From Pseudomonadota bacterium (GTDB taxonomy: Bacteria; Pseudomonadota; Gammaproteobacteria; Pseudomonadales; Azotimanducaceae): a stretch of DNA of 51,317 bases. The position numbers and the translations under genes are program-made. Shown piece after piece: positions 8,741 through 17,813 of the stretch. The stretch lies in assembly GCA_027624035.1 (NCBI GenBank), contig JAQBUI010000028.1:1-51317 (forward strand), written 5' to 3'. Numbering within the stretch: the first letter of the stretch is position 1; the number at the start of each line of letters is the position of its first letter. Below the pieces are notes generated by a model, which saw only the letters and a program-made list of their open reading frames with translations, was not told the DNA's origin and did not search any database.

Positions 8741-9866
8741 GGGGATGGGGCGTGGAGTTCCAGGTTCCGCCCTTCACGCCGCTTAGAAATACCAGCCAGC
8801 CATGGAACATGGCGAGGTTCATCATCAGCCAGAATGTCAGCACAGGTGCAGGCGACGCCAGCCCCAGCCTCGGCATGCCAAGACAGATCAGCACCAGCGC
8901 GATTGAAAGGATGGCCAGCAGCAGGTAAAAGGCGGACTCCATCGCCAGCACCAGGAGACAGACACCGGCAACGATCAGCAGGTGGGGCGTAAACCAGCGC
9001 AGAACCTTGTGAGAAAAAAACGCAAATGCCAGCATGCCGTGCCTGGGATGCAGCGCCGAAAACAATCGAAAGAAGGCCTGGTAGTTACCAGCACCGATCC
9101 GCACCCGACGACGATACTCATCCTGGACCGTCGGCGCCACGGATTCATGGGCCAGCGCCGATTCATCATAAACCACTGTTCCTCCTGCCATCGCGATCCG
9201 CATGACAATGGTAAAGTCGTCAATCAGTGTGTCTTCACGCAGGGGAGAATAGCAACGCGTCCTGATGGCATAGTTGGCACCATTGGCCCCCAGAAGCCCA
9301 CCGATTCGACCTTCGATACGCTTCAGAAACTGCTCATAGCGCCAGTACAGTCCGTCCTGGTTCGGGCCGCCCTCTCCCTCGAGGCGAAGCTCACCACAGA
9401 CCGCATCTACCCCGGCATCTTCAAAGTGTCGGACCAGGTGCCTCAGCACCCCTTCATCAAAATGGGTATTGGCATCAGAAAAGACGATCAGCTCTGATCC
9501 GGCCTGGGCGACGAGGTCGTTCAGCGTCGCTGCCTTGCCCCGGTTCTGTGAAAAGTGAACCAGGGTGACCCTGGGGTCACTGTTTGACTCAATGATCGAA
9601 CGGGTGGCATCCGTACTGCCATCATCGCCAACGATGATTGACAGGCGGTCCCGGGGATAATCGAGCGCCAGCAGGTTGTCCAGGCGGCCCGCGATACAGT
9701 CTGCTTCATTGTAGGCGGCGACAATGACCGTCACAGACGGTAGAGGCTGAGTCTGCAAGGGGGCCCGTCTTGCCGTCACCAGCCTATCCAGCAACATGAG
9801 CACCAACGGGTAGCCAAAATAGCTGTAGAGAATCAGCGCCAGTGACAACCAGAGGGCGACCTCCAT
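8676..9866 (-). CDS. membrane glycosyltransferase family 2 (PgaC/IcaA-like)
   Basis: A 396-aa processive-type GT2. An N-terminal membrane helix (about 4-24) precedes the catalytic domain: VTVIVAAYNEAD, GDDGSTDAT, FSDANTHF (DxD-type) and RRRVRIGAGNYQ, equivalent to the Q/RxxRW region of polysaccharide synthases (here RRVRI). Three or four C-terminal membrane helices follow (about 290-370). It resembles poly-N-acetylglucosamine and other cell-surface polysaccharide synthases. Its start overlaps the stop of the 2OG oxygenase by one base (TGATG), so the two are translationally coupled. The C-terminal 20 residues are polar and the 3' end overlaps the facing WcaE-like gene. Confidence 0.87.
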   Translation of the reverse strand: MEVALWLSLALILYSYFGYPLVLMLLDRLVTARRAPLQTQPLPSVTVIVAAYNEADCIAGRLDNLLALDYPRDRLSIIVGDDGSTDATRSIIESNSDPRVTLVHFSQNRGKAATLNDLVAQAGSELIVFSDANTHFDEGVLRHLVRHFEDAGVDAVCGELRLEGEGGPNQDGLYWRYEQFLKRIEGRIGGLLGANGANYAIRTRCYSPLREDTLIDDFTIVMRIAMAGGTVVYDESALAHESVAPTVQDEYRRRVRIGAGNYQAFFRLFSALHPRHGMLAFAFFSHKVLRWFTPHLLIVAGVCLLVLAMESAFYLLLAILSIALVLICLGMPRLGLASPAPVLTFWLMMNLAMFHGWLVFLSGVKGGTWNSTPHPPNASDSHTSQSQEHDRSDADQ

Positions 9867-10702
9867 CAGGCAACGCCCAGTTCGCGCAGCCGCTCCTTGA
9901 GGTAGGTACCGGCAGTATGGCGATCAGACAATACGACATCCGGCCGCGGATGCAGAAACAGCGGCAAGGATAGCCTGGATCGTGATCTGTCCTCGTCCAC
10001 GGGATTGATCACCCGATGGGTTGTGGAGGGGAAATATCCTCCGGAAGCTTCCGCCAGCATGTCTCCAATGTTGACCACCACCTGTCCGGCATCACAGGGC
10101 ACATCGATCCAGCCACCATCGAGGCCGAGTACCTGTAGCCCGGGTGCGTTGGAAACCGGCAGAATGGTCAGAAGGTTGATATCCTCGTGGGCGGCGGCCC
10201 GAACCGCCTGCTCCTCGCCAGACAGCGGCGGGTAGCGCAGGATTCGAAGCAACGTGACCTCACTGCCTTCGATCATGTGTGACAGCGGCTCACGATAGCG
10301 GCGCGACACCTCCGGCGGCGAATGCTGCTCAATCCAGCCCAGAAGCGTCGCGGCCAGATCGTGGGATGCCCGGTAGTAACGCATCAGGTTGGCCCGCAGA
10401 CCCGGCGGGCACCGTCCCCATGGATAGAAGTGGAAGTACTCCTTGATGTCCTGCAGGGTCTGGCCCTTGGCGGATTCGGCATCCTGGCGGGAGAAGTACC
10501 CGTCCTGGGTGTCCCGGTCCACCCGATATGCGGCCGTCTGATCACTCGCGAAGAAGGCTTCCCACTCGGCGTAGATCCGGGCCACCAGGGCGGTTTCCAG
10601 CGGATGATGCCGGAGCACACCAAATCCGGTCGCTCGCAGCGACTCGACGAAGGCCGCCGGCGCATCGGGGTCTCGATAATCCAGAGCAATGAGTTGAGGC
10701 AT
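9866..10702 (-). CDS. 2-oxoglutarate/Fe(II) oxygenase, isopenicillin N synthase-like
   Basis: A 278-aa soluble dioxygenase. The N-terminal DIOX_N block (DYRDPDAPAAFVESLRATGF) and the iron ligands HEDIN (HxD) and the distal THRV with the 2OG-binding RSRLSLP place it in the IPNS/gibberellin-oxidase-like family. These enzymes hydroxylate or desaturate small molecules; the substrate is unknown. A longer frame exists upstream but is Arg/Pro-rich and overlaps the transporter gene, so I start at MPQLIALDY. It lies 47 bp after the CNT transporter and is coupled to GT2, so an operon is likely. Confidence 0.87.
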   Translation of the reverse strand: MPQLIALDYRDPDAPAAFVESLRATGFGVLRHHPLETALVARIYAEWEAFFASDQTAAYRVDRDTQDGYFSRQDAESAKGQTLQDIKEYFHFYPWGRCPPGLRANLMRYYRASHDLAATLLGWIEQHSPPEVSRRYREPLSHMIEGSEVTLLRILRYPPLSGEEQAVRAAAHEDINLLTILPVSNAPGLQVLGLDGGWIDVPCDAGQVVVNIGDMLAEASGGYFPSTTHRVINPVDEDRSRSRLSLPLFLHPRPDVVLSDRHTAGTYLKERLRELGVA

Positions 10703-10749
10703 GAGTCGATGCAGGAAGAGCGGGAGGTTCAGTCTAACGTAACGCCATC

Positions 10750-11973
10750 TCAGCCAAAAGAGAGGAACAACCCAGCAATCGCCGCGCTCATCAGGTTCGC
10801 CAGGGTTGCCGCCACCAGCGCACGCAAACCAAGCTGGGCGATTTCTGACCTTCGCCCGGGCGCCAGCGTCCCGATCCCGCCCAGCAGGATCGCAATCGAG
10901 GCGAAGTTGGCGAAGCCACACAGTGCGATGGTCACGATCGCCTGGGCATGTTCGCTGACACCATCCATGACGGCGGTAAACTTCAGGTAGGCGATGAATT
11001 CGGTGAGCACCAGCTTTTGACCGATCAGACTTCCCGCGAGATTGGCCTCCGCCCACGGGATCCCCAGGGTCCAGGCGACCGGCTGAAACAGATAACCGAG
11101 GAGCAGTTCGATGGTGACATTCTCAAAGCCGACCAATCCACCCAGAAACCCGACGATGGCATTGAGCATCGCAATCAGTGCGGTGAATGCCAGCAGCATC
11201 GCACCAACGTTCAGGGCGAGTTGCAGACCAGACAGGGCCCCGGCGGCAGCCGCATCGAAGATATTGACATGGCTCTGCCGGTCATCTTCCGTCAGATCCT
11301 CCAGTTCATTAATCGGCTCACCGGTTTCCGGCATGATGATCTTCGCCATCATCAGGCCGCCGGGCGCCGCCATGAAACAGGCGGCAAGCAGGTACTCAAG
11401 AGCGATCCCCATGGCCGCATAGCCGGCCATCACCGACCCGGCGATCGAGGCAAGCCCACCCACCATCACGGCGAACAGCTCCGATGTGGTCATCTTCCGG
11501 ATGAACGGCTTGACCACCAGGGGCGCCTCGGTCTGCCCGACGAAAATGTTGGCCGCTGCCGACATGGATTCAGGACGGCTGGTTCCCAGGGCAAGCTGCA
11601 GCGCACCACCAATGACGCGAATCACCCAGCCCATCACGCCGATGTGATACAGCACCGCAATCAGCGATGCGAAGAAGATGATCACCGGCAGAACATTAAT
11701 GGCAAAGACGAAACCAATGTTGTTCCAGCCCTGATCATTCAGATTGCCGAATAGAAAGCTGATACCCTCGGAACTGTAGCCAAGGACGTTGGCCACGCCG
11801 CCCGCCAGGGCGTTCAGCATCTGGATGCCCGGCGGAAAATACAGAACGAAGCCGCCAATAAAGACCTGAATGGCAAGCGCTCCCAGTACTGTCCGGGGAT
11901 TGATTCGCCCACGATCTGTAGACAATAGATAGGCAACAAGCAGCAGGCTCGCAATACCCAACAAGCTGACCAT
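10750..11973 (-). CDS. concentrative nucleoside transporter (CNT/NupC family)
   Basis: A 407-aa inner-membrane symporter for nucleosides. The order of domains is typical: N-terminal Nucleos_tra2_N helices, gate domain, and C-terminal core with [13 protein letters not shown] (residues about 145-160), the CNT G-x-x-E-A-P substrate/sodium motif, and the tail [17 protein letters not shown]. An upstream in-frame TTG would add nine residues; ATG at 11973 is preferred. A nucleoside carrier next to an oxygenase and a glycosyltransferase is not an obvious pathway, so the grouping may be only positional. Confidence 0.9.
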   Translation of the reverse strand: MVSLLGIASLLLVAYLLSTDRGRINPRTVLGALAIQVFIGGFVLYFPPGIQMLNALAGGVANVLGYSSEGISFLFGNLNDQGWNNIGFVFAINVLPVIIFFASLIAVLYHIGVMGWVIRVIGGALQLALGTSRPESMSAAANIFVGQTEAPLVVKPFIRKMTTSELFAVMVGGLASIAGSVMAGYAAMGIALEYLLAACFMAAPGGLMMAKIIMPETGEPINELEDLTEDDRQSHVNIFDAAAAGALSGLQLALNVGAMLLAFTALIAMLNAIVGFLGGLVGFENVTIELLLGYLFQPVAWTLGIPWAEANLAGSLIGQKLVLTEFIAYLKFTAVMDGVSEHAQAIVTIALCGFANFASIAILLGGIGTLAPGRRSEIAQLGLRALVAATLANLMSAAIAGLFLSFG

Positions 11974-12229
11974 GGAGAGTCCAGTCCGGGAAGTCAGCAA
12001 AACATAGGTTGATCCGTTCGGCTTGTCAATCAGACTCTGAATGACCGGGGTCAGGCCCGCGTTCCCTGGCCGTGCTGGTCAGACCAGGCAGGTCAGATCC
12101 AGGGTCAGGACCAGGTTCCCCGCCAGCGCGCTCGGACCGTAATGACCAGACTCGACCCCTGAGCTATGATGATGGATGCGAACCCTCAGCGCGCCTGATC
12201 GCACCCGCCATTGTTCAAAAGAAGCCCTC

Positions 12230-12997
12230 ATGAAAACGCACTCCGGCACTTCATGGAAAATCAATTCGAGAACCGGACAGGCGACTCGGGTCTGCCAGAT
12301 CACTGACCTGCACATTCCGGGTGGGGACCAGCAAGCCTCCTTCGGCCACGTCAAAGCGCATGTCATGCGTCAACTCGACTATGTCCGCCGTGAACGTCCT
12401 GATCTGCTCGTCATTTCCGGTGATCTGACCATTCCTGACGCCTGCAGACCTGCCTGTGAATGGCTATGCGATCAATTGCCGGCCAAGATTCCGACCATCG
12501 TTCTGCCCGGTAATCACGATAGTCCGGCCACACTCTGGGAAGTATTCGGGCCGGATCGCTGCGGAAACCAGCGCTTCTACTACAAGCGCAACCTGGGTGA
12601 ATATGATCTGGTGGTGCTGAATACCCATACGGACCACCTGCCTCGGGAGCAGATGGACTTTCTTCAAACGGCAGTGACAGAGCGCCCGGCCGTGTTGTTC
12701 ATGCATCACCCCCCAGACCTCATCAGCGACGGATTCATGGCACGACAACAGCCACTGGCCAACCATCAGCAAGCGGCCCAGGCGATCCGGCAATCCCGGG
12801 TGACCGATGTGTTCTGCGGGCACTACCACAACACGGCAGAGATCGACTGCAACGGTTTTCAGCTACACCTCACCCCTTCACCGGCATTCCAGGTCAGTCT
12901 GCTGGCACACGAGTTTGAACCCGAGGCTTTCGAGCCATGCGTGCGCAACATCGTGATCGGGCCGTTTGGCGTACGCACCTCACTTGCAACGGTCTGA
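12230..12997 (+). CDS. calcineurin-like metallophosphoesterase (CpdA-type)
   Basis: A 255-aa cytoplasmic phosphodiesterase with all class III metal-binding blocks in order: DLH (residues 26-28), GDL in VISGDLTI, GNHD in LPGNHDS, H in MHHPPD and GHYH in FCGHYHN. This set matches the CpdA 3',5'-cAMP phosphodiesterase group. The actual substrate (cAMP or another phosphodiester) is not certain. The start MKTHSGTS follows GAAGCCCTC; longer in-frame starts lack support. The next gene begins 9 bp downstream on the same strand. Confidence 0.87.
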   Translation: MKTHSGTSWKINSRTGQATRVCQITDLHIPGGDQQASFGHVKAHVMRQLDYVRRERPDLLVISGDLTIPDACRPACEWLCDQLPAKIPTIVLPGNHDSPATLWEVFGPDRCGNQRFYYKRNLGEYDLVVLNTHTDHLPREQMDFLQTAVTERPAVLFMHHPPDLISDGFMARQQPLANHQQAAQAIRQSRVTDVFCGHYHNTAEIDCNGFQLHLTPSPAFQVSLLAHEFEPEAFEPCVRNIVIGPFGVRTSLATV

Positions 12998-13006
12998 CCA
13001 GCCGCT

Positions 13007-14047
13007 ATGGGACGCTGGATCATTTCCTGGGCAATCGGCATCTTGCTGATTGGTGTGCTGCTTGTCGTTTTGTATACCCGGCAAGACCCGCCACCCCCGG
13101 ATCAGACCGGGCTTCGGCCCAGCCCCGACGCAACGACGCCTGCTCACATCGATGTCAGCCCGGAAACGCCCGGCAATAGCCGTGAGTCAGCCCATCAGGC
13201 GGGTCCGCCAGCTGCTTACCGACAGCAGATAACAACCCGGATACTGCCGGCACTCTATGCCAGTAACGATCTCGACTCACTCATCGCCGGCGCGCTGATC
13301 GTGCGCCCACAGGACCATCCCTACCAGCGTGGAGATTTTCTGACCCTGGCGCTTGGTCTCAATCCGGATGACCTGCTCACAAACGTGCTGACCGCACTCG
13401 CCTGCAGTGATCAACTCGACCGGCAAGACATCGAATCACTGTGCGACGCAAACGACTTCACCGCCAGGCTCGTCGACCTCACCGGTGACAATGGGTGGAG
13501 CTGGCTCATGCTCGCGGACCGCGCTGACGAACCAGCCGAGTGTCGCCGCTTTCTGGAGTCTGCCGCGAATGCGACCTACTACTCCGACTACTCTACCGAG
13601 TTGCTGTCCGTCATGGCCAGGGCATTGGAGCCGTTTACCGCAACTGACGACGACCCGCTCCTGCTGCAGGGCGTGAACTCGGTCAACGCGACCATCGGCC
13701 ACCTGCGTACAGAGACCCATTGTATGGACGATATCGAGGCCTCTGACCGGTGCAGGTCCATCGCCGATCAACTCAGCAACTCCGGCAGCCTCGCGGTCGT
13801 CATGCAGGGGTACCGGCTCCGGGAACTCGCAACGGGAGTTCAGGTGCCCCTGCCATCCGAACGCCATCCGTGGTGGGATCAACTGACCATTGGGCTATTT
13901 CACGATCTTCTTGCAAACGACCCGAGCTTCCGCGATACCGTGAACAGGCATCAGACCCGCTACGTAGAGATGGACGCCATCAAGCAGGCACTGGTTGACT
14001 ACGGCCATGTCGAACCGGACAACCAGCCCCCTGAGCGAATCCGTTAG
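13007..14047 (+). CDS. membrane-anchored hypothetical protein, 346 aa
   Basis: Not recognised. An N-terminal uncleaved membrane helix (residues about 5-24, IISWAIGILLIGVLLVVLY) is followed by a Pro/Thr-rich low-complexity linker and a polar, mainly helical domain rich in Asp and Leu with six or more Cys (for example ALACSDQLDRQDIESLCD). The domain probably lies in the periplasm, where the cysteines could pair. It follows the phosphoesterase by 9 bp. Its end overlaps the convergent monooxygenase gene by 4 bp. Confidence 0.7.
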   Translation: MGRWIISWAIGILLIGVLLVVLYTRQDPPPPDQTGLRPSPDATTPAHIDVSPETPGNSRESAHQAGPPAAYRQQITTRILPALYASNDLDSLIAGALIVRPQDHPYQRGDFLTLALGLNPDDLLTNVLTALACSDQLDRQDIESLCDANDFTARLVDLTGDNGWSWLMLADRADEPAECRRFLESAANATYYSDYSTELLSVMARALEPFTATDDDPLLLQGVNSVNATIGHLRTETHCMDDIEASDRCRSIADQLSNSGSLAVVMQGYRLRELATGVQVPLPSERHPWWDQLTIGLFHDLLANDPSFRDTVNRHQTRYVEMDAIKQALVDYGHVEPDNQPPERIR

Positions 14048-15528
14048 CCGTATTTGAACACCTGATCATCAAGGTCGATCTTTGGAAACTCATCTTTTTC
14101 GCGCCAGTAGTCCTGGGTGTGCTGCCATTCACGACTGGTGCCACGTTTTGGCAACAGGTCCATCGACCTGAGCAGGTAGTTGGGGTTGAAGTTGTCCGGA
14201 TCAATCCAGTTCAGGCGAGGCATATCCTGATCCTCCGGCCGCAGCACCGGCACCACCGATCGAACGCCCTTGTCCCGCATATGGTTCAGCAGCCGGCACA
14301 CGAAGTCACCGATGAGATCGACCCGCAGCGTCCAGCTGGCTCGAAAATAGCCAAAGATCCAGACCATATTGGGCACCCCCGTGAACATCATGCCGCGATA
14401 GGTCACGGTGTTCGAGAAATCGATCGGCTTTCCATCGACGCTGAACTCGATGTCCCCCAGAACACACAGATTGAACCCCGTCGCCGTCAGGATGATGTCG
14501 GCTTCCAGTTCCATACCCGACTTCAGCAGGATGCCGGCCGGCGTAAAGCGATCGATCTCGTCCGTGACCATGCCCGCTTTGCCCTCGCTGATCCCCTTGA
14601 AAATGTCACCATCGGGGACAAAGGCCACCCGCTGCTGCCAGGGGCGATATTTCGGAGTGAAGTGAGTGTCCATGTCGTAGTCTTCCGGCAGGTATTGCCG
14701 GACACCTCTGATCAGTTCCTCTTTGGCGGCCTCCGGTTGCTCTTCACAGTGGCGTGTGAATTCGTTCTGAAAGTACAGCACCTGACGGCGCACGATCTCG
14801 TGAATCCAGTGCTCATCGATCTCAAGCAGACGAAGCTGATCGGCCAGCGGATTCTCGTTTCTGCCTGGAATGAAGTAGGTGGGTGAGCGCTGCACTACAG
14901 TCACATGCTCACAGTCGCCCGCAATCGCCGGGACGATGGTTGCCGTCGTCGCCCCCGACCCGATCACCACCACCCGCTTGCCCTTGTAGTCCAGATCCTC
15001 CGGCCAGGTCTGGGGGTGGACGATCTCACCTTCAAAGTCATCCATACCCTCCCAGTCCGGGGTATAGCCTTCAGAGTGCCTGTAGTAGCCCTGACACATC
15101 CAGAGGAAGTTACAGGTCAAGACAACGGTCTCGGATGTGTCCCGTCGCTCACAACGGATGGTCCAGAGCTGGTCTTCGCTGGACCAGCTCGCGGTATTGA
15201 TCCAGTGCTGGTAGCGGATATGGGGCCCAAGGTGATTCTCCTCGATCACCTCACCGATATATTTCAGTATCTCCTTTGCCGTGGCGATAGGGGTGCCAGT
15301 CCAGGGTTTGAACCGATAACCAAACGTATAGAGGTCACTGTCGGACCTGATTCCCGGATACTTGTGGGTCAGCCAGGTACCACTAAAACTTTCCAGGCCC
15401 TCCAGAATCAGAAACGACCGGTCCGGGCACTGGTGCTGCAGATGGTACGCCGAACCGATACCGGAGATCCCGGCCCCAACGATGATGGTGTCGTAATGTT
15501 CTGTGGTGGCTGCCTGTGCATCACTCAT
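14044..15528 (-). CDS. flavin monooxygenase, Baeyer-Villiger type
   Basis: A 494-aa FAD/NADPH monooxygenase. The FAD-binding site is GAGISG (18-23), the NADPH site is IGSGATTAT (189-197), and between them the Baeyer-Villiger fingerprint FxGxxxHxxxW is intact as FEGEIVHPQTW (165-175). This fingerprint separates BVMOs from most N-hydroxylating and classical FMOs. Family reaction: insertion of oxygen next to a ketone, or sulfoxidation. I start at MSDAQAATT; an ATG five codons upstream is also possible. It has no evident partner gene, and the substrate is unknown. Confidence 0.9.
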   Translation of the reverse strand: MSDAQAATTEHYDTIIVGAGISGIGSAYHLQHQCPDRSFLILEGLESFSGTWLTHKYPGIRSDSDLYTFGYRFKPWTGTPIATAKEILKYIGEVIEENHLGPHIRYQHWINTASWSSEDQLWTIRCERRDTSETVVLTCNFLWMCQGYYRHSEGYTPDWEGMDDFEGEIVHPQTWPEDLDYKGKRVVVIGSGATTATIVPAIAGDCEHVTVVQRSPTYFIPGRNENPLADQLRLLEIDEHWIHEIVRRQVLYFQNEFTRHCEEQPEAAKEELIRGVRQYLPEDYDMDTHFTPKYRPWQQRVAFVPDGDIFKGISEGKAGMVTDEIDRFTPAGILLKSGMELEADIILTATGFNLCVLGDIEFSVDGKPIDFSNTVTYRGMMFTGVPNMVWIFGYFRASWTLRVDLIGDFVCRLLNHMRDKGVRSVVPVLRPEDQDMPRLNWIDPDNFNPNYLLRSMDLLPKRGTSREWQHTQDYWREKDEFPKIDLDDQVFKYG

Positions 15529-15839
15529 ACAATCAATACCCATACGATCTCTGCGATCGCTCCAAATCGTAGTCGCCGCAAATATGCCGTCATGCCGGTG
15601 ATCACGCAATGACTCAAATCAACGCCCAGTCATCCGTCCACACCTGACCGGCCCGTCGACAGGGCCGGCTCCATGTCATTTCCTGACCGGCGACGGCCGG
15701 GTGTGGTAATGGCTGGCATACGGACCCGCACTCGGGCTACGCTCACGCTCTCAATCGGATGAGCCCGTCCAGGACAGATATTCATGGCCAAACAGCGCAG
15801 TACCAGCCCGGGATTGACCCGGTCGGTTCTGAATTCACC
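15529..15839. other. divergent intergenic region with a GC-rich hairpin
   Basis: Between the monooxygenase (-) and the GT87-like gene (+). It contains a perfect 7-bp inverted repeat CCGGCCC/GGGCCGG with a 7-nt loop at 15648-15668, without a T tract. No ORF with support. A frame extending the GT87-like gene upstream runs through part of it but has no family match that I can see. Confidence 0.4.
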
Positions 15840-17114
15840 ATGAAGCGCGGAATCATCATCGCCCTGATCGCCAGCGTGGTGCTGTTTCATGGCAAGGTCT
15901 TCATCGACAAGGGCATCCAGGCCAGGGGCGAGTTGCCGGTCTACCTGACCGCAGCATCAAGACTGCAGCACCGCGAAGAGATTTATCGCAAATCGGATTT
16001 CAAGCCCTTTTCCTATCCACCGTTCTTCGAGCTGCCATTCATCTCCCTGGATGGTGACCACGGGCAGGGTGAATCCAGCCATGGACCCGCCGGCCTATCC
16101 ACCGCGGTCATGTGGTATCTGGTCAACCTGTTTGCGCTGGGGTTCGTTATCTGGGTGGTGAGAGAAATCCTGGTACTTCCGCGCCGCGCGCGGATGTCCG
16201 AAGTCATGTTCTGGACCATCACGCTGCTGCTTGCCGGCAGAAATATTGCGTCCGTGTTCTCCAATCAGAGTCATGACCTGCTGGTGTTCGCGATCATCGC
16301 GCTGGGGATCTTGCTCGCCTGTCGTTCAAGAGACACGCTGTCCGGCGCGTTTTTCGGGATCGCGGCGGCCTGCAAGGCCACGCCCCTGCTGTTTTTGATT
16401 GATCCGGTCACGAGACGACGGCCGGTTGTCTTGGGAACCATCGTTACCGCTCTGATCACAGCAACCCTGCTGCCCGACCTCTTGTTCCCGAGGCCGGATA
16501 GCCAGCTCTGGATCGTCGCCTGGCTGAACACCTTCGTCGCGACGATCGAGGTGGGCGAGCCGGTCCATACGGGGCCGTGGTCAGCGGCCTCCGCCTATAA
16601 TCAAAGCCTTGCGGGCACTCTGCATCGACTGCTGAACTTACCGGCCTTCGACGTGGGCCCGTCAATGCAGAAGACCATCACTCTGCTGGCCTACGGCGTG
16701 GTAGTGACCATGCTGGCCTGGTGCGCACGACTGATCGCCCGTTTGCAACCGGGTGCGAACACCATGACCCTTCGCTTTGGCCAGCTCAGCACGATTCTGT
16801 GCGGTATGGTGCTGCTCTCACCGATGAGCAGCAAGTCCCATTTCTGCGTACTGCTCTATCCCATGGCGTTTTGCGCGGCGGAATTACTTTGCGGCCGCCA
16901 TCGCTGGCTGGCGATCGCGGTCGCGGTGATGTTCATCACGGGGACCCTCACCAGCAGCGGAATTGTGGGCGACGGGCTCGGTGAACCGTTACTGGTCCTC
17001 GGGACTGTGACCTGGACCGCGCTGATCTGCCTCGGCACCGTCACGGCACTGCTCGTTCAGAACAGCAGACCCACTGCTCAATCGGGACTGGCCTCTGCCT
17101 CATCAGGCGAATAG
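15840..17114 (+). CDS. GT87-like (DUF2029) membrane glycosyltransferase
   Basis: A 424-aa polytopic membrane protein with about nine to ten hydrophobic helices. The N-terminal region after helix one contains LPVYLTAASRLQHREEIY and FSYPPFFEL, which match the GT87/DUF2029 pattern (a periplasmic loop with D/E and the YPP motif) of polyprenyl-phosphate-mannose-dependent enzymes. A Lys-rich turn ACKATPLLF also fits the family. The start at 15840 (MKRGIIIAL) gives a helix at once. The 3' end overlaps the facing gene by 37 bp. Acceptor unknown. Confidence 0.78.
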   Translation: MKRGIIIALIASVVLFHGKVFIDKGIQARGELPVYLTAASRLQHREEIYRKSDFKPFSYPPFFELPFISLDGDHGQGESSHGPAGLSTAVMWYLVNLFALGFVIWVVREILVLPRRARMSEVMFWTITLLLAGRNIASVFSNQSHDLLVFAIIALGILLACRSRDTLSGAFFGIAAACKATPLLFLIDPVTRRRPVVLGTIVTALITATLLPDLLFPRPDSQLWIVAWLNTFVATIEVGEPVHTGPWSAASAYNQSLAGTLHRLLNLPAFDVGPSMQKTITLLAYGVVVTMLAWCARLIARLQPGANTMTLRFGQLSTILCGMVLLSPMSSKSHFCVLLYPMAFCAAELLCGRHRWLAIAVAVMFITGTLTSSGIVGDGLGEPLLVLGTVTWTALICLGTVTALLVQNSRPTAQSGLASASSGE

Positions 17115-17686
17115 GCCACCCTTTCGATACTGCCGTCGCTCATCAGCATGAACCGGTAGACGCTGTTGCCATGGGCCGACTCCGGTGTGGCACCGAACGC
17201 ACTGTCAGTCGCGTATCGGGCTGCACCCGGCAGCAGGACCACTTCCTGTGCACCCTCGTTTGACTTCTCCAAACCATAGGCGACCCGCAACGCATTGCGG
17301 TCTTCGAAGACCCGGCTCAGCAACGCGACGGCAGCATCTGCGTCGCCTTCGAAGTGCGCCACCACTGCGTCGTAGTCGGATTTTAGAAGGGCCCTGGTCA
17401 CCTCACGGTTTTCAACTGCCGTGGACTCCTGGCGACGCTCGTCAAATCGCACCAGCTGGTCTCTGATCTGCTGTCTCGCAACCGAGATCTTCTCTACGGA
17501 CTCGACCTCTGTAGGAGGAAAGATCCTGGGTGCTACGAATGCATCCTTGTAATCAGCCGCATCGTACACGGCTGAACCGGACTCATCGGAATCGTACTCG
17601 TCTGCAATTTCCCCATAGCAGACTGGGCCGATTATCATCAGATACGTTGCGAGGCAGTACGGTAGCGCTGCCAGAAGGCTTTTCAT
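17078..17686 (-). CDS. secreted hypothetical protein, 202 aa
   Basis: Not recognised. A signal peptide is likely at residues 1-25 (MKSLLAALPYCLATYLMIIG, then VCYGE). The mature part begins with an acidic segment (EYDSDESGS) and continues as charged helices (RQQIRDQLVRFDERRQE). It ends with a region resembling a small beta-domain (YRFMLMSDGSIERVAY). It is the last gene of the minus-strand run that contains the radical SAM trio, but a 127-bp gap with a tandem repeat separates it from the PhyH gene, so membership is unclear. Confidence 0.65.
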   Translation of the reverse strand: MKSLLAALPYCLATYLMIIGPVCYGEIADEYDSDESGSAVYDAADYKDAFVAPRIFPPTEVESVEKISVARQQIRDQLVRFDERRQESTAVENREVTRALLKSDYDAVVAHFEGDADAAVALLSRVFEDRNALRVAYGLEKSNEGAQEVVLLPGAARYATDSAFGATPESAHGNSVYRFMLMSDGSIERVAYSPDEAEASPD

Positions 17687-17756
17687 TGATCACCTGCGTT
17701 TCAGGATTGCGCGCCGTCTTCCGGTGGACCCGATGTACACTCGATAGTTCCTTCTC

Positions 17757-17786
17757 GAGGGTTCCGTTCGTGAGGGTTCCGTTCGT
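17757..17786 (+). repeat. 15-bp tandem duplication
   Basis: Two exact copies of GAGGGTTCCGTTCGT lie head to tail in the gap between the 202-aa secreted protein and the PhyH dioxygenase. The following GAG suggests a partial third unit. No further function is visible. Confidence 0.6.
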
Positions 17787-17813
17787 GAGCGCCCTGGAAC
17801 GTCCCTCGCGACC

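Noticed and set aside
10948..11754. 268-aa open frame antisense to the nucleoside transporter
   Set aside because: His/Gln/Arg-rich product typical of a shadow of hydrophobic coding sequence.
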